Shown piece after piece: positions 26,307 to 35,565 of a stretch of 64,000 nucleotides of DNA. The stretch is from Alloyangia pacifica (GTDB lineage Bacteria; Pseudomonadota; Alphaproteobacteria; Rhodobacterales; Rhodobacteraceae). The position numbers and the translations under genes were made by a program. The DNA is taken from assembly GCF_003111685.1 (NCBI RefSeq), contig NZ_CP022189.1, positions 324,001 to 388,000 on the forward strand, given 5' to 3'. Position 1 is the first letter of the stretch; every line of letters starts with the position of its first letter. Under the pieces are notes generated by a model, which was not told where the DNA came from, made no database searches, and worked only from the letters and a program-made list of their open reading frames with translations.

Positions 26307-27635
26307 TCAGGCGAGGGCGGTTTCGGCGGCGGCGGAGAGGCGCAGGAGGCGGTCCTCCTCCATCGGCGCGGCCATCAGCGAAATCCCGCAGCTCGGCGTA
26401 CCGGTGGGCAGCGTGGTCGCGCAGAGCCCCATGACATTGCCGACCCGAGTGTTGCGCAGGGTGAGCAGGTTCTCGGTCACGTAGTAGTCGTCGTCGCTGA
26501 GCAGCCGGTCGACCTTGGGCGGCAGGTTCGGGGCGCTGGGGCAAAGCACCGCGTCGAAGCCCGCGGTGGCCTCGGCCCAGGCGGCGCGGGCCTGCATCAT
26601 CCGCTCCCAAGCACGGAGGTATTCGGCGGCGGTAAAGGCCTTGCCGCCCTCGAAACGCTCGCGGATCGGCGCGAACATCAGATCGCTGCGGTCGGTGATG
26701 TCGTCGCCCCAGGTGGCCCAGGCTTCTGCGGTGTAGAGCACGGCGGCATCGCCCATGGGGATGGCGACCTCGGGCACGTCGAGCGGCACGATCTCGGCGC
26801 CCGCGGCTCCCAGTCGCTCAAGCGCCGATTGGTAGGCGGCGGCCGGCTCGGGGCGCAGCCCGTCCATGACGATGGTGGTGAGCGCGGCGAAGCGCACGCC
26901 TTCGAGAGAGGCGCCGGTCAGGTCGGGAGCACGGCGACCCTCGAGGGCGGCAAGCATCAGCGCCGCATCCTCGACGGTGCGGCACAGCGGGCCGACCGTG
27001 TCGAAGCGCGAGGCCAGCGGCACCGCGCCGACCAGCGACAGGCGCCCCGCGGTGGTCTTGAGGCCGACGAGATCGTTCCAGGCCGCGGGGATGCGCACCG
27101 AGCCGCCGGTGTCCGAGCCGACCGCGGCGGCGGCAAGGCCGAAGGCGACCGAGGCCGCGGCGCCCGAGGAGGACCCGCCCGCCACCGCCTCGGCGTCATT
27201 GACCGAGGGCGGGGTTGCGGTGATCGGGTTCAGACCAAGGCCGGAGAAGGCCAGTTCCGACAAGTGAGTCTTGCCGAGGCAGACCAGCCCCATGGCGGTG
27301 GCGGTCTGCAGGACTTCGGCGTCGGTCTCGGGCACCCGGCCCTCAAGCACCTTCGAGCCCGCCTCGGTCGCCACGCCAGCGGTGTCGAAGAGGTCCTTCC
27401 AGCTCACCGGCACGCCGTCGAGCGGCGAGAGGCGCATGCCCGCCTTGGCGCGGGCGCCGGCGGCTTTCGCCTCGGCCAGTGCGCGGTCAGGCGTCACCCG
27501 CGCGTAAATGCGATCCCTCAGCGGGTGCGCCGCGATCTTGTCGAGATAGGCCTGCGCCAGATCGACCGGGTCGACTTCGCCCGCACCGATCGCCCGCCCC
27601 AGCTCTGCCGCGCTTTTCCCTGTCCAGTCCGTCAT
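26307..27635 (-). CDS. Amidase signature family enzyme
   Basis: The 442-residue protein has the Ser-cisSer-Lys triad of the family: Lys80 in VSWKDLFD, the cis-Ser near 156 in AGGSSSGAAAS and the nucleophile Ser179 in GSDTGGSVRIPAAW. It could hydrolyse small amides or act as an aryl- or urea-type amidase; the substrate is not predictable. No gatB or gatC lies beside it, so it is not the tRNA amidotransferase. I start at ATG 27635 with AAGGAAAG upstream. It diverges from the UbiH-type gene. Confidence 0.9.
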   Translation of the reverse strand: MTDWTGKSAAELGRAIGAGEVDPVDLAQAYLDKIAAHPLRDRIYARVTPDRALAEAKAAGARAKAGMRLSPLDGVPVSWKDLFDTAGVATEAGSKVLEGRVPETDAEVLQTATAMGLVCLGKTHLSELAFSGLGLNPITATPPSVNDAEAVAGGSSSGAAASVAFGLAAAAVGSDTGGSVRIPAAWNDLVGLKTTAGRLSLVGAVPLASRFDTVGPLCRTVEDAALMLAALEGRRAPDLTGASLEGVRFAALTTIVMDGLRPEPAAAYQSALERLGAAGAEIVPLDVPEVAIPMGDAAVLYTAEAWATWGDDITDRSDLMFAPIRERFEGGKAFTAAEYLRAWERMMQARAAWAEATAGFDAVLCPSAPNLPPKVDRLLSDDDYYVTENLLTLRNTRVGNVMGLCATTLPTGTPSCGISLMAAPMEEDRLLRLSAAAETALA

Positions 27636-27754
27636 GCCGCTTTCCTTGTTGAGGCCGCCTTCCATCCTGGGCGGCTTTGCTTTTTTCGATTTGCGCGACG
27701 GTAGCGGCACGGCGGCGCATGGACAATCCCACCCGCAGGACCATAGTACGCCCC

Positions 27755-28972
27755 ATGACACAGGACAGCGATCTGCTCATTATCGGCGGTGGCCTCAACG
27801 GGCCAGCCCTTGCGCTGGCGGCGGCCAAGGCCGGCCTCAGCGCCACCGTCATCGACGCCCTGCCCGCCGAGATGCGGGCCGAACCCGAGTTCGATGGCCG
27901 CGCCTACGCGCTGGCGCTTGCCTCGGTGCGGCTGCTGGCTAATCTCGGGCTGTGGGAGCAGCTTTCCCCCGACGCCCAGCCGATGAGCGCGATCCGTGTC
28001 ACCGACGGGCGGGTTGGCGAGGCGGAGGTCTTTCTCGGGCTCGATTTCGCCTCGGCGGAAATCGAGGAAGGCCCGATGGGCCATATGGTCGAAGACCGCT
28101 TCCTGCGCCGCGCCCTGCTCGAGGCTATGGCCGCCGAGCCGCTGGTCACCCATCGCGCCTCGGCGACGGTGGTCGGGCAAGCGGTGGACGTCTCGGGAGC
28201 CACGGTGACCCTGGCGGATGGCGGCACCCTGCGCGGGCGGCTGCTGATCGGCGCGGACGGGCGCAGCAGCGGCACCGCCGCGCGCGCCGGGATCAGGCGC
28301 ATGGGCTGGGGCTACGGGCAGACCGCGCTGGTCTGCGCCATTGCGCACGAGCTGCCGCACGAGGGCGTGGCGCATCAGTTCTTCATGCCGAGCGGGCCGC
28401 TCGCCATCCTGCCGCTCACCGGCAACCGCAGTTCGATCGTCTGGAGCGAGAAGGACGCATTGGCCCGTGCCATCCACGCCCTGCCGGACGAGGAATACCT
28501 GCAGGTGCTGCGCCCGCGTTTCGGCGACTTCCTCGGCGAGATATCCCTCTCCGGGCCGCGCTACACCTACCCGTTGGGGCTGACCCTGGCGAATGCCTTC
28601 ATCGCCGATCGGCTGGCGCTGGTGGGAGACGCGGCGCATGGCATGCACCCGATCGCTGGGCAGGGGCTCAACGCCGGGCTGCGCGACGTGGCGGCGTTGG
28701 CGCATGTTCTGACCCATGCGCAGCGGCGCGGCGAGGATGTGGCCTCGCCTCTGGTGCTGGCGCGCTACCAGAGCTGGCGTCGCTTCGACACGGCGGCGCT
28801 GGCGGCGGCGACGGACCTGTTCAACCGGCTCTTCTCGAACGACAACCCGATCCTGCGCGCCGGGCGCGACCTTGGCATGGCGCTGGTGCAGGGTGTCCCC
28901 GGCCTGCGCCGCAACTTCGTGCGCGAGGCGGCGGGGCTTACCGGCGAGTTGCCGGATCTCATGGCGAAATAG
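27755..28972 (+). CDS. UbiH/UbiF/COQ6 family FAD-dependent hydroxylase
   Basis: The 405-residue flavoprotein has the FAD motif LIIGGGLNGPALALAAAKAG at the start, a GADGRSSGTA motif (about 165) and the family signature LVGDAAHGMHPIAGQGLNAG with GLRDVAAL (about 285-310). These enzymes hydroxylate the ubiquinone ring. Which ring position is modified cannot be read from sequence. The start at ATG 27755 gives the standard N-terminus. A paired-hairpin repeat and a terminator follow. Confidence 0.92.
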   Translation: MTQDSDLLIIGGGLNGPALALAAAKAGLSATVIDALPAEMRAEPEFDGRAYALALASVRLLANLGLWEQLSPDAQPMSAIRVTDGRVGEAEVFLGLDFASAEIEEGPMGHMVEDRFLRRALLEAMAAEPLVTHRASATVVGQAVDVSGATVTLADGGTLRGRLLIGADGRSSGTAARAGIRRMGWGYGQTALVCAIAHELPHEGVAHQFFMPSGPLAILPLTGNRSSIVWSEKDALARAIHALPDEEYLQVLRPRFGDFLGEISLSGPRYTYPLGLTLANAFIADRLALVGDAAHGMHPIAGQGLNAGLRDVAALAHVLTHAQRRGEDVASPLVLARYQSWRRFDTAALAAATDLFNRLFSNDNPILRAGRDLGMALVQGVPGLRRNFVREAAGLTGELPDLMAK

Positions 28973-28985
28973 GGCGGGGCGACCA

Positions 28986-29028
28986 AGCTCCTTCGAGGGA
29001 GCTCGCAGATCTCTTCGTAGAGATTTGC
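28986..29028. repeat. Paired-hairpin intergenic repeat, copy 2
   Basis: The first hairpin pairs AGCTCC with GGAGCT. The second pairs GCAGATCTCT with AGAGATTTGC around TCGT, differing by one base in the left arm and one in the loop from the hairpin at 9963-9986. It lies 14 bp after the UbiH-type stop and before a terminator. Confidence 0.62.
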
Positions 29029-29045
29029 GCGGGGGCATGAGAAAC

Positions 29046-29079
29046 AGCGGGCGGATGCATCGGTCCGCCCGCTGCTTTT
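29046..29079 (+). terminator. Terminator after the UbiH-type gene
   Basis: A perfect 10-bp stem AGCGGGCGGA/TCCGCCCGCT with an 8-nt loop is followed by GCTTTT. It sits between convergent genes and may work in both directions, though the minus-strand T-run is shorter. Confidence 0.7.
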
Positions 29080-29088
29080 CTAGGGGTG

Positions 29089-30642
29089 TTACTTGATCCG
29101 CTGTCCGTTGGCGAGGATCTGACCCTGCTCGTTCACCTCGATGGTCGAAGTCTGGGTGTCCGGCTCGGAGCCCGGCACGGTGAACATGCCCAGCATCATC
29201 CGTGCGCCCATGGCATCCTGCTGGCTCAGCAGCCCCATGGCGATCAGCTTGTCGATCAGCCCGTTGGCGCCGCTGATGTTGAAGGTCACCTCGCCTTCGG
29301 GCGCAGGCATGCCGCCAAAGCTCTGGGTGTCCTCCTGGTTGAAGGCGAAATCGCCCTGTCCGGTGATTTCCGCTCCCGCAGCCGAGACCGTCAGGCTGTT
29401 CAGCGTGAGCGCGTTGAGCTCCGCCGGCGGGGTCTCTTCCTCCTCGAGCTTTGTCAGCCCGGCGGGGTCAAAGAGCGAGACCAGCGGGGTCACCTTGCCG
29501 GTGAGGTCGAAGGCCAGCGTGGCCGGATCGCGCGGCAGCGTGGCGCCGGGATCGAAGATGCCCCAGATCGCGTCCGACAGGGTCAGCCCGCCGAGGGTCA
29601 CCCCGAGGGCCATGTCCTGCGGCGTGTCAGATTTCGCCAGCGGCATCGACAGGTTCAGGCCGAGCTGATCGATCGCGGCACTGATCGGGAAGGGCAGATC
29701 GCCGCCCTCGGCCTCGTAGCTCAGCGCCTTGAGGCCGAAGTCATAGCTCATCCGGGTGCCGTCGATCGCGCCTTTGAGCGAGCCGCCCTGAGAGCTGCTG
29801 CTGCCGGTCATCGTCTCGCCGCCGTCGGTCAGGGCAAAGGTGGTCTGGCCGCTGTCGAAGGTGATTGTGCCGCTGCCCTCGAAACCGGCGCCCATGATCG
29901 CGGCGGCATCGCTGCCGGGCGCAGCTTCGGGGATCACCGATTCGCCGCGGCTGGTCAGGCCGGTCACCCGACCCGAGACCTGTCCGGTGCTGCCTGGCTG
30001 CTCGGGATCGCTGCCCGAGAGGTCGTAGCGCAGCTCATCCGCCTGATAGCTGTGACTGTAGCGGCGCTTGCCGTCTGCCGTGGCGACCTGTGAGCTGCCG
30101 GAGAGCGGGCCAGTGGCGAGACTGGCGCTGAATATGTCGCGGGACAGCTCCTTGCCCTCGGCCAGAAGGCGGACCAGCTCGAGCTTGGTGGCTTCGGCGC
30201 TGTAGGTGTAGTTCAAGGCGTCGGGATCGCCCGAGGCGACGAGGCTGAGCGCCTGCTGCGCCAGCTCGAGCGTCATCTCGACCGGCTCGGTGCCCTCTTC
30301 GGAGACGCGCAACTCGATCGGCATGGGGCTCGGAAAGCGCAGCCCGACGGTGCCGTCGCCGAGATCCTCCAGAGTGAGGTCGGCAAGCCCGAGCGTGACA
30401 TCGCCGGCCGCCTGGCCCTCGCTCTCGGGGATCGCCATGCGCAAGGTCAGATCGCCCAGCATCAGGTTGCCGCCACTCTCGCTTTCGGTGACCGAGACCT
30501 CGTAGCCGACGCCTTCGAGCAGCTCCGACAGGTCGTCCCAGACCTCGGCGGGAGTGACATCGGCATGGGCGGGCAGCGCCAGGGTCAGTGCCGTTGCGCC
30601 GACCCCCAATCTTGCCCCGAGATCCCCAGTGAGAAACCGCAT
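29089..30642 (-). CDS. DUF2125 family periplasmic protein
   Basis: The 517-residue protein has a signal peptide (about residues 1-28, ending PAHAD) and then long beta-rich, acidic sequence with repeated DLTL/GLADLTLEDL-type segments, as in DUF2125 proteins of Rhodobacteraceae. There are few cysteines and no enzyme motif. Function unknown; export and the AsmA-like repetitive beta pattern suggest an envelope role (inference). I start at ATG 30642 with AAAGGA about six bases upstream. Confidence 0.85.
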   Translation of the reverse strand: MRFLTGDLGARLGVGATALTLALPAHADVTPAEVWDDLSELLEGVGYEVSVTESESGGNLMLGDLTLRMAIPESEGQAAGDVTLGLADLTLEDLGDGTVGLRFPSPMPIELRVSEEGTEPVEMTLELAQQALSLVASGDPDALNYTYSAEATKLELVRLLAEGKELSRDIFSASLATGPLSGSSQVATADGKRRYSHSYQADELRYDLSGSDPEQPGSTGQVSGRVTGLTSRGESVIPEAAPGSDAAAIMGAGFEGSGTITFDSGQTTFALTDGGETMTGSSSSQGGSLKGAIDGTRMSYDFGLKALSYEAEGGDLPFPISAAIDQLGLNLSMPLAKSDTPQDMALGVTLGGLTLSDAIWGIFDPGATLPRDPATLAFDLTGKVTPLVSLFDPAGLTKLEEEETPPAELNALTLNSLTVSAAGAEITGQGDFAFNQEDTQSFGGMPAPEGEVTFNISGANGLIDKLIAMGLLSQQDAMGARMMLGMFTVPGSEPDTQTSTIEVNEQGQILANGQRIK

Positions 30643-30660
30643 ATCCAATCCTTTCAGACG

Positions 30661-30681
30661 TAGGCCGTAAACAATGGCCTA
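30661..30681. promoter_or_regulatory. Inverted repeat in the DUF2125/SDR divergent gap
   Basis: Perfect 6-bp arms TAGGCC/GGCCTA flank GTAAACAAT. A reverse copy of the central GTAAACA occurs as TGTTTAC at 30735-30741, nearer the SDR gene. The paired sites in a divergent promoter region could be an operator; no regulator gene is adjacent. Confidence 0.3.
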
Positions 30682-30763
30682 GAGTTCGCCTTCCCCCGCG
30701 TTGGGGTCAAGAGGCTGGACCGTGGGTAAGCCAGTGTTTACCAAGAGGGGGATTCTGCTAGCG

Positions 30764-31525
30764 ATGGGGCAAACCATGGACCTGACGGGGAAAACCGCGC
30801 TGATCACCGGCGCGAGCCGGGGCATTGGCGCAGCGGCGGCGCGTCTTTTTGCCGAAGCCGGGGCAAATGTCGCGCTGGTGGCGCGCGGCCGCGAGGCGGT
30901 GGCCGAGTTGGCCGGCGAGATCGGGCCGAAGGCGATTGCGATCCCCTGCGACATCTCGCGCTACTGGGAGGTCGACCAAGCGGTGCAGGCCTGCGTCTCG
31001 GCCTTCGGGCGGATCGACGTGCTGGTGAACAACGCCGGGGTAATCGAGCCGATCGCGCCGCTGGCCGGAGCCGACCCCGGCGCTTGGGGGCAGGCCGTCG
31101 ACGTGAATCTCAAGGGCGTCTACCACGGAATGCACGCCGCGTTGCCGCTGATGCTGGCGGCGGGGAGCGGCACGGTGCTGACCATCGGCTCGGGCGCTGC
31201 GCATCACCCGCTCGAAGGCTGGTCGGCCTATTGCGCCTCGAAGGCGGGGGCGCTGATGCTGACCCGCATGGCCGATGCCGAGTACCGAGATCGCGGCATC
31301 CGCGCGATCTCGCTCTCGCCCGGCACGGTGGCCACGCAGATGCAGCGCACGATCAAGGCCTCGGGGATGAACCCGGTCAGCGAGCTGGACTGGGAAGACC
31401 ACATTCCGCCCGAGTGGGTGGCAAAGGCGCTGCTTTGGATGTGCGGGTCCGAGACCGACGACTACCTCGGCAGCGAGATCTCGCTGCGCGATGAGGCGGT
31501 GCGCCGCGCGATCGGCGTCGCATGA
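30764..31525 (+). CDS. Short-chain dehydrogenase/reductase
   Basis: The 253-residue classical SDR has the cofactor motif TGASRGIG (about 15-22), NNAG (about 90), and the catalytic Ser in TIGSGAAHH and Tyr/Lys in SAYCASKAG. An Arg in VARGRE after the second strand hints at NADP(H). The substrate is unknown. The start may be ATG 30764 or ATG 30776 (MDLTGKTALITG); I give the longer. The stop overlaps the crotonase gene start (ATGA), so the two probably act together. Confidence 0.92.
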   Translation: MGQTMDLTGKTALITGASRGIGAAAARLFAEAGANVALVARGREAVAELAGEIGPKAIAIPCDISRYWEVDQAVQACVSAFGRIDVLVNNAGVIEPIAPLAGADPGAWGQAVDVNLKGVYHGMHAALPLMLAAGSGTVLTIGSGAAHHPLEGWSAYCASKAGALMLTRMADAEYRDRGIRAISLSPGTVATQMQRTIKASGMNPVSELDWEDHIPPEWVAKALLWMCGSETDDYLGSEISLRDEAVRRAIGVA

Positions 31526-32130
31526 TCTCGCTCGCGCGGGAGGGCGGCTACTGGCTGGCTGTGATTGACCGTCCCGAGAAGGCCAATTCGCTCACCCCGG
31601 AGATGCTCGAGCGCCTGTGCGAGATCGCCGAGGCGGCGCGCGAAGCGAAGGTGCTGGTGATCACCGGCACCGGGCGCGTGTTCTCGGCCGGTGCGGACCT
31701 TGACGCGGCGCGGGCGGGGCTCGCGACCTCGCCGCTCTGGGAGCGTCTTTCCGGCGCCCTCGCGGCAGTGCCGGGGCTGAGCATCTGCGCGCTCAACGGC
31801 ACGGTGGCCGGCGGAGCGATGGGCATGGCGCTGGCCTGCGATCTGCGTATCGCGGTGCCGGGAGCCAAGGTTTTCTACCCGGTTATGGCGCTGGGCTTCC
31901 TGCCGCAGCCGTCGGACCCGGCGCGGCTCGCATCGCTGGTCGGCCCGGCGCGGACCAAGATGATCCTGATGGCGGGGCAGAAGGTGCCGGTGGAAGAGGC
32001 GCGGGATTGGGGGTTGATCGACCGCATCGTGGTGCCAGAGGATCTGCTGGTCACGGCGCGCGCGCTGGCCGAGGACACGCTGGCGGCCGACCCGTCGCAT
32101 GCGGCCGCCATCAAGGCGCTGATTGGCTAA
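31522..32130 (+). CDS. Enoyl-CoA hydratase/isomerase (crotonase) family protein without canonical glutamates
   Basis: The 202-residue protein is short for a crotonase (usually about 255). It keeps the oxyanion-hole segments FSAGADLDAA (about 54-63) and NGTVAGGAMGMALACDLRI (92-110). At the two hydratase glutamate positions it has Val121 (YPVMALGFLPQP) and Met147 by my alignment. Simple enoyl-CoA hydration is unlikely; thioester hydrolysis, isomerisation or a binding role remain possible. It is translationally coupled to the SDR. Confidence 0.85.
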   Translation: MISLAREGGYWLAVIDRPEKANSLTPEMLERLCEIAEAAREAKVLVITGTGRVFSAGADLDAARAGLATSPLWERLSGALAAVPGLSICALNGTVAGGAMGMALACDLRIAVPGAKVFYPVMALGFLPQPSDPARLASLVGPARTKMILMAGQKVPVEEARDWGLIDRIVVPEDLLVTARALAEDTLAADPSHAAAIKALIG

Positions 32131-32218
32131 GGCGAACTCCGCCAGGCGACGATGCGCGCGCCCCTTACACCCGGCAGGGATGGCCTGCGCGAGGGGTTTC
32201 GCGTGCACCGCCGATCCG

Positions 32219-34324
32219 TCAGGCCGCGCGGCTTTGCGGTGGATGGGCGTCCTGCGGGGCGCGCAGGTCGAATTCGCTTACCAGTGCTGAAAGCCTCTGC
32301 GCCCCCTCAGCGAGCTCGGTGGAGGCGTCCCGGCTGGCATCGGCGACCTCGATGTTCTGGGAGGTAAGGTCGCGCAGCCGGGTCATGGCGTTGTTCACCC
32401 CCTGAAGCTCGCGGTTCTGCGCCTCGGCGGCGGCGCTGATATTCGAGAGGACCTCGTCGACCCGGAGGATCTGTTCGAGAATGGCCTGCAGCGCCTCGCC
32501 GGTCTCTCCCACGAGGTTGACGCCGCCGCTGACCTCCCGGGCGCTTTCCTCGATCAGGCCCTTGATCTCGAGCGCGGCGTCGGCGGAGCGGCTGGCGAGC
32601 CCTTGCACCTCCATGGCGACCACCGCGAAGCCCCGGCCCGACTCGCCCGCGCGTGCGGCCTCGACCCCGGCGTTGAGCGCCAGGAGATTTGTCTGGAAGG
32701 AAATGTCCTCGATCACCGCGGTGATCTGCGCGATACGCCCGGAGCTCTCGGCGATACGATCCATGGCGGCCACCGCATTGCGCACCACCTCGCCCGAGCG
32801 GTCGGCGCGGCCCTTGGCCTCATCGGCGAGGTCCTTCACGTCCTTCAGCGCGCCATTGGTCTCGGCCAGGGTGCTGGTCAGCCCCGAGACCGTCTCGGCG
32901 GTGCTGCTGATGGTCTCGACCTGGGCGGTGGTGCGTTCGGAGAGATCGGCGGCCGAGCCACGCAACCCGCGCGAGCGTTCCTCGATCTCTCCGACGGTGC
33001 CGGAGACGGCGCGCATCACCTCGCGCAGACGGGCGGTGGCGGTGTTGAAGTCGTTGCGGATCGCGTCGTATTCCTCGGCCAGAGGCTCGTCAAAGCGCAA
33101 GGTCAGATCGGCGCGGGCCAGCGCGTTCAGACCCTCGGTGACGAGATCGACGACCTGCTGGTGGCGGGCATTGAGCCGGGCCTCGTCCTCGGCGCGCTTT
33201 TCGATCGCGGCGCGCGAGAGTTGCTTGAAGCGGTAGATCGACTGCGCCATGCGCCCGATCTCGCCGCGGCTGTCGATGTAGGGCACCCAGGCCTCGAACC
33301 GGCCCTCGACAAAATCCATCATCACCGAGGTGAGCCGCCCGAGCCGCCGCGTGACGAACTCGGCGATCAGCACCCCGGTCCCGGCCGTGGCGAGGGCGAC
33401 CAGGAGCGTCAGCGCGCCTGTGATCATCAGGGCCCTGCGCGCCTCTTGCGCGGTGGCGAGCGCCAGCGCCGAGGTTTGTGTGCTGAGGCCGGTCTCGACT
33501 TCGCGGAGCGCATCGATCCAGGCCGTCGAGGCGGCGAACCAGGCAGGGGCGGTCAGCGTGCCGCGCGCGCCCCCGTAGGGCAGCGCCGAGATCGTTTCGA
33601 CCATTGGCGCCAAGGCCTGCGCGGCAGGGGTGGCGCGCAGCTCGTCGAGCAGGGCTGGCCGCTGCAGTACAAGCGCCGCGCGGGCGAGGGATGCGTTTTC
33701 GCGCGCGGTGAGTTCCATGAAGCGGCGATGCACCTGCTGCGGGAAGACATCGGTTCCGAGCCCGGTCGCGCCCATGGCGCGGGCCAGCCCGGCGCTTTCC
33801 TTGGCAAGGCCGATTTCCTCACGCGCCTCCATGAGGGCGCGCGTCGCCGGGGAGCGCGCGAAGTCGCGCATCTGGCGTCCCGCGGCGAGCAGCAGATCCA
33901 CCAGCCCGGTGTAGGTCCCGGCCAGTTCAGGCACGCTAAGGGTGAAGCGGTCGATCTTCGCGCGAAGATCGGGCATGGCGTCGGTCTGCTCGCGGAGGGT
34001 GGCCATGGTCATGGGGGCGGCGGTTTCGGCCGCGGGGACCGCATCGAAGAACTTGGCGAGCAGGGCGTCGGTAGCCTGGCGCTGCGCCGCGAGATCGGCG
34101 GCGAAATTCTTGCCGCGGGACGAGGTGAAGCCGGCCGAATAGCCGCGTTCCTTCTGCAGCGCGTGTACGAGATCCGCGAACACCTCGGCCTCGTTCGCGA
34201 TGCGGGCGACCCGCTCGAGCGCTTCGGCATTGCGGTTCAGGCGCAGCAGTTCCTGCCCGGAGAAATAGAGCACCAGCGCTAGAAGCGGGCTGAGCGCGCC
34301 CAGAAGTATTAGTCGCAGGCTCAT
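32219..34324 (-). CDS. Methyl-accepting chemotaxis protein with NIT sensor domain
   Basis: The 701-residue receptor has a first membrane helix at about 5-24, a periplasmic helical NIT-type domain (nitrate/nitrite sensing family, with LVHALQKERGYSAGF near residue 55), a second helix at about 298-322, a HAMP region and a C-terminal signalling domain with the hairpin QTNLLALNAGVEAARAGESG. There is no CheR/CheB-docking pentapeptide at the C-terminus. The ligand is inferred from family only. It is a lone receptor; no che genes are in the window. The ATG at 34324 is used. Confidence 0.93.
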   Translation of the reverse strand: MSLRLILLGALSPLLALVLYFSGQELLRLNRNAEALERVARIANEAEVFADLVHALQKERGYSAGFTSSRGKNFAADLAAQRQATDALLAKFFDAVPAAETAAPMTMATLREQTDAMPDLRAKIDRFTLSVPELAGTYTGLVDLLLAAGRQMRDFARSPATRALMEAREEIGLAKESAGLARAMGATGLGTDVFPQQVHRRFMELTARENASLARAALVLQRPALLDELRATPAAQALAPMVETISALPYGGARGTLTAPAWFAASTAWIDALREVETGLSTQTSALALATAQEARRALMITGALTLLVALATAGTGVLIAEFVTRRLGRLTSVMMDFVEGRFEAWVPYIDSRGEIGRMAQSIYRFKQLSRAAIEKRAEDEARLNARHQQVVDLVTEGLNALARADLTLRFDEPLAEEYDAIRNDFNTATARLREVMRAVSGTVGEIEERSRGLRGSAADLSERTTAQVETISSTAETVSGLTSTLAETNGALKDVKDLADEAKGRADRSGEVVRNAVAAMDRIAESSGRIAQITAVIEDISFQTNLLALNAGVEAARAGESGRGFAVVAMEVQGLASRSADAALEIKGLIEESAREVSGGVNLVGETGEALQAILEQILRVDEVLSNISAAAEAQNRELQGVNNAMTRLRDLTSQNIEVADASRDASTELAEGAQRLSALVSEFDLRAPQDAHPPQSRAA

Positions 34325-34439
34325 CGGCAAGGGTCCGTCCAGAAGTGCAAGCTTGGACCTTGTTGACCCGGAGGGGTGAACACTTGCTGAACGGCGCCAT
34401 GGCGCGAGCGGAAATATGTCGCGAAATTGATTGGCTTCG

Positions 34440-34470
34440 CGGCGCCCCGTCTGATCACGGCGGGGCGCCG
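34440..34470 (-). terminator. Hairpin after the choline-binding protein gene
   Basis: A perfect 10-bp inverted repeat CGGCGCCCCG/CGGGGCGCCG with an 11-nt loop begins 10 bp past the stop. There is no U-tract, so it may stabilise the 3' end or act with Rho rather than terminate by itself. Confidence 0.4.
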
Positions 34471-34480
34471 GAGGTTGGCG

Positions 34481-35401
34481 TCAGTTCAGGGCCGCGGTCA
34501 CGGCGGCCTTGGCATCGCCACCCTCAAGCGTGGTGACGCCCTCGAGCCAGCCGTCGAGCACGCCCGCGTTGGCCTTGAGCCAGGCGGCGGCGGCCTTGTC
34601 GGGATCGGTGCCGTCGTTGAGGATTGCGCCCATGATCTCATTCTCCATCTGCAGCGAGAATTCGAGATTCTCCAGCAGCTTGCCGACGTTGGGGCACTCT
34701 TCAACGTAGCCGGCGCGCGTGTTGGTGTAGACCGTGGCTCCGCCAAAATCCGGACCGAACCACTCGTCCCCGCCCGACAGGTAGGTGAGGTCGAAATTGG
34801 CGTTCATCGGGTGCGGCTCCCAGCCCAGGAAGACGATCGGCTCATCGCGCTTGGTGGCGCGGTCGACCTGCGCCAGCATGCCCTGCTCGGAGCTTTCCTT
34901 GACGTCGAATGCCTTGAGCCCGAAGGCATCGGCCTCGATCATGTCGAGGATCAGCCGGTTGCCGTCGTTGCCCGGTTCGATGCCGTAGATGGTCTCGTCG
35001 AGCTCATCGGCATGGGCGGCGATGTCGGCGAAATCGGCGATGCCGAGCGCAGCCCCGGCGGCGTTGGTGGCCAGCGTGTACTTTGCGCCTTCGAGGTTGG
35101 CTCGAACCGTGTCGACCGAGCCCTTCTCGCGATAGGGGGCGATATCGCCTTCCATGGTGGGCATCCAATTGCCGAGGAAGACATCCACGTCGCCGCGGTC
35201 CATCGAGGTATAGGTGACCGGCACCGAAAGCACCTTGATGTCGGTGTCATAGCCAAGCGCCTGCAGCACCACGGTGGTGGCGGCAGTGGTGGCGGTGATG
35301 TCGGTCCAGCCGACGTCCGAGAAGGTGACGCTGTCGCAATCCGCATGGGCGGCGCCGGCCGTGGCGAGCGCGGTGAGAAGCGCGAGGCGGGAGATGGTCA
35401 T
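34481..35401 (-). CDS. Choline/betaine ABC transporter substrate-binding protein (ChoX-like), orphan
   Basis: The 306-residue protein has a signal peptide (about residues 1-20, ending GAAHA) and an OpuAC-type binding domain that opens CDSVTFSDVGWTDITATTA. GNWMPTMEGDI and WEPHPMNANFDL supply tryptophans that could form the aromatic cage for a quaternary amine, as in ChoX. No permease (choW) or ATPase (choV) gene lies nearby, so it must serve components encoded elsewhere or act alone. It is divergent from adenine deaminase. I start at ATG 35401. Confidence 0.88.
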   Translation of the reverse strand: MTISRLALLTALATAGAAHADCDSVTFSDVGWTDITATTAATTVVLQALGYDTDIKVLSVPVTYTSMDRGDVDVFLGNWMPTMEGDIAPYREKGSVDTVRANLEGAKYTLATNAAGAALGIADFADIAAHADELDETIYGIEPGNDGNRLILDMIEADAFGLKAFDVKESSEQGMLAQVDRATKRDEPIVFLGWEPHPMNANFDLTYLSGGDEWFGPDFGGATVYTNTRAGYVEECPNVGKLLENLEFSLQMENEIMGAILNDGTDPDKAAAAWLKANAGVLDGWLEGVTTLEGGDAKAAVTAALN

Positions 35402-35565
35402 GATCTTGTCCCCTGTTGGTTTTTTGTGCGCGCAAGTAAGCGCCTTTCGCCAATGCTTTGCAACGGCTCCGGGCGCAAGGCCTCTCGCCTTTCTGGCGCG
35501 GGCTGTGGCAGGCTTCGCAAAACACGACAGCAAGACACAACGAAGAGCGGCGGACGGAGACGGGC

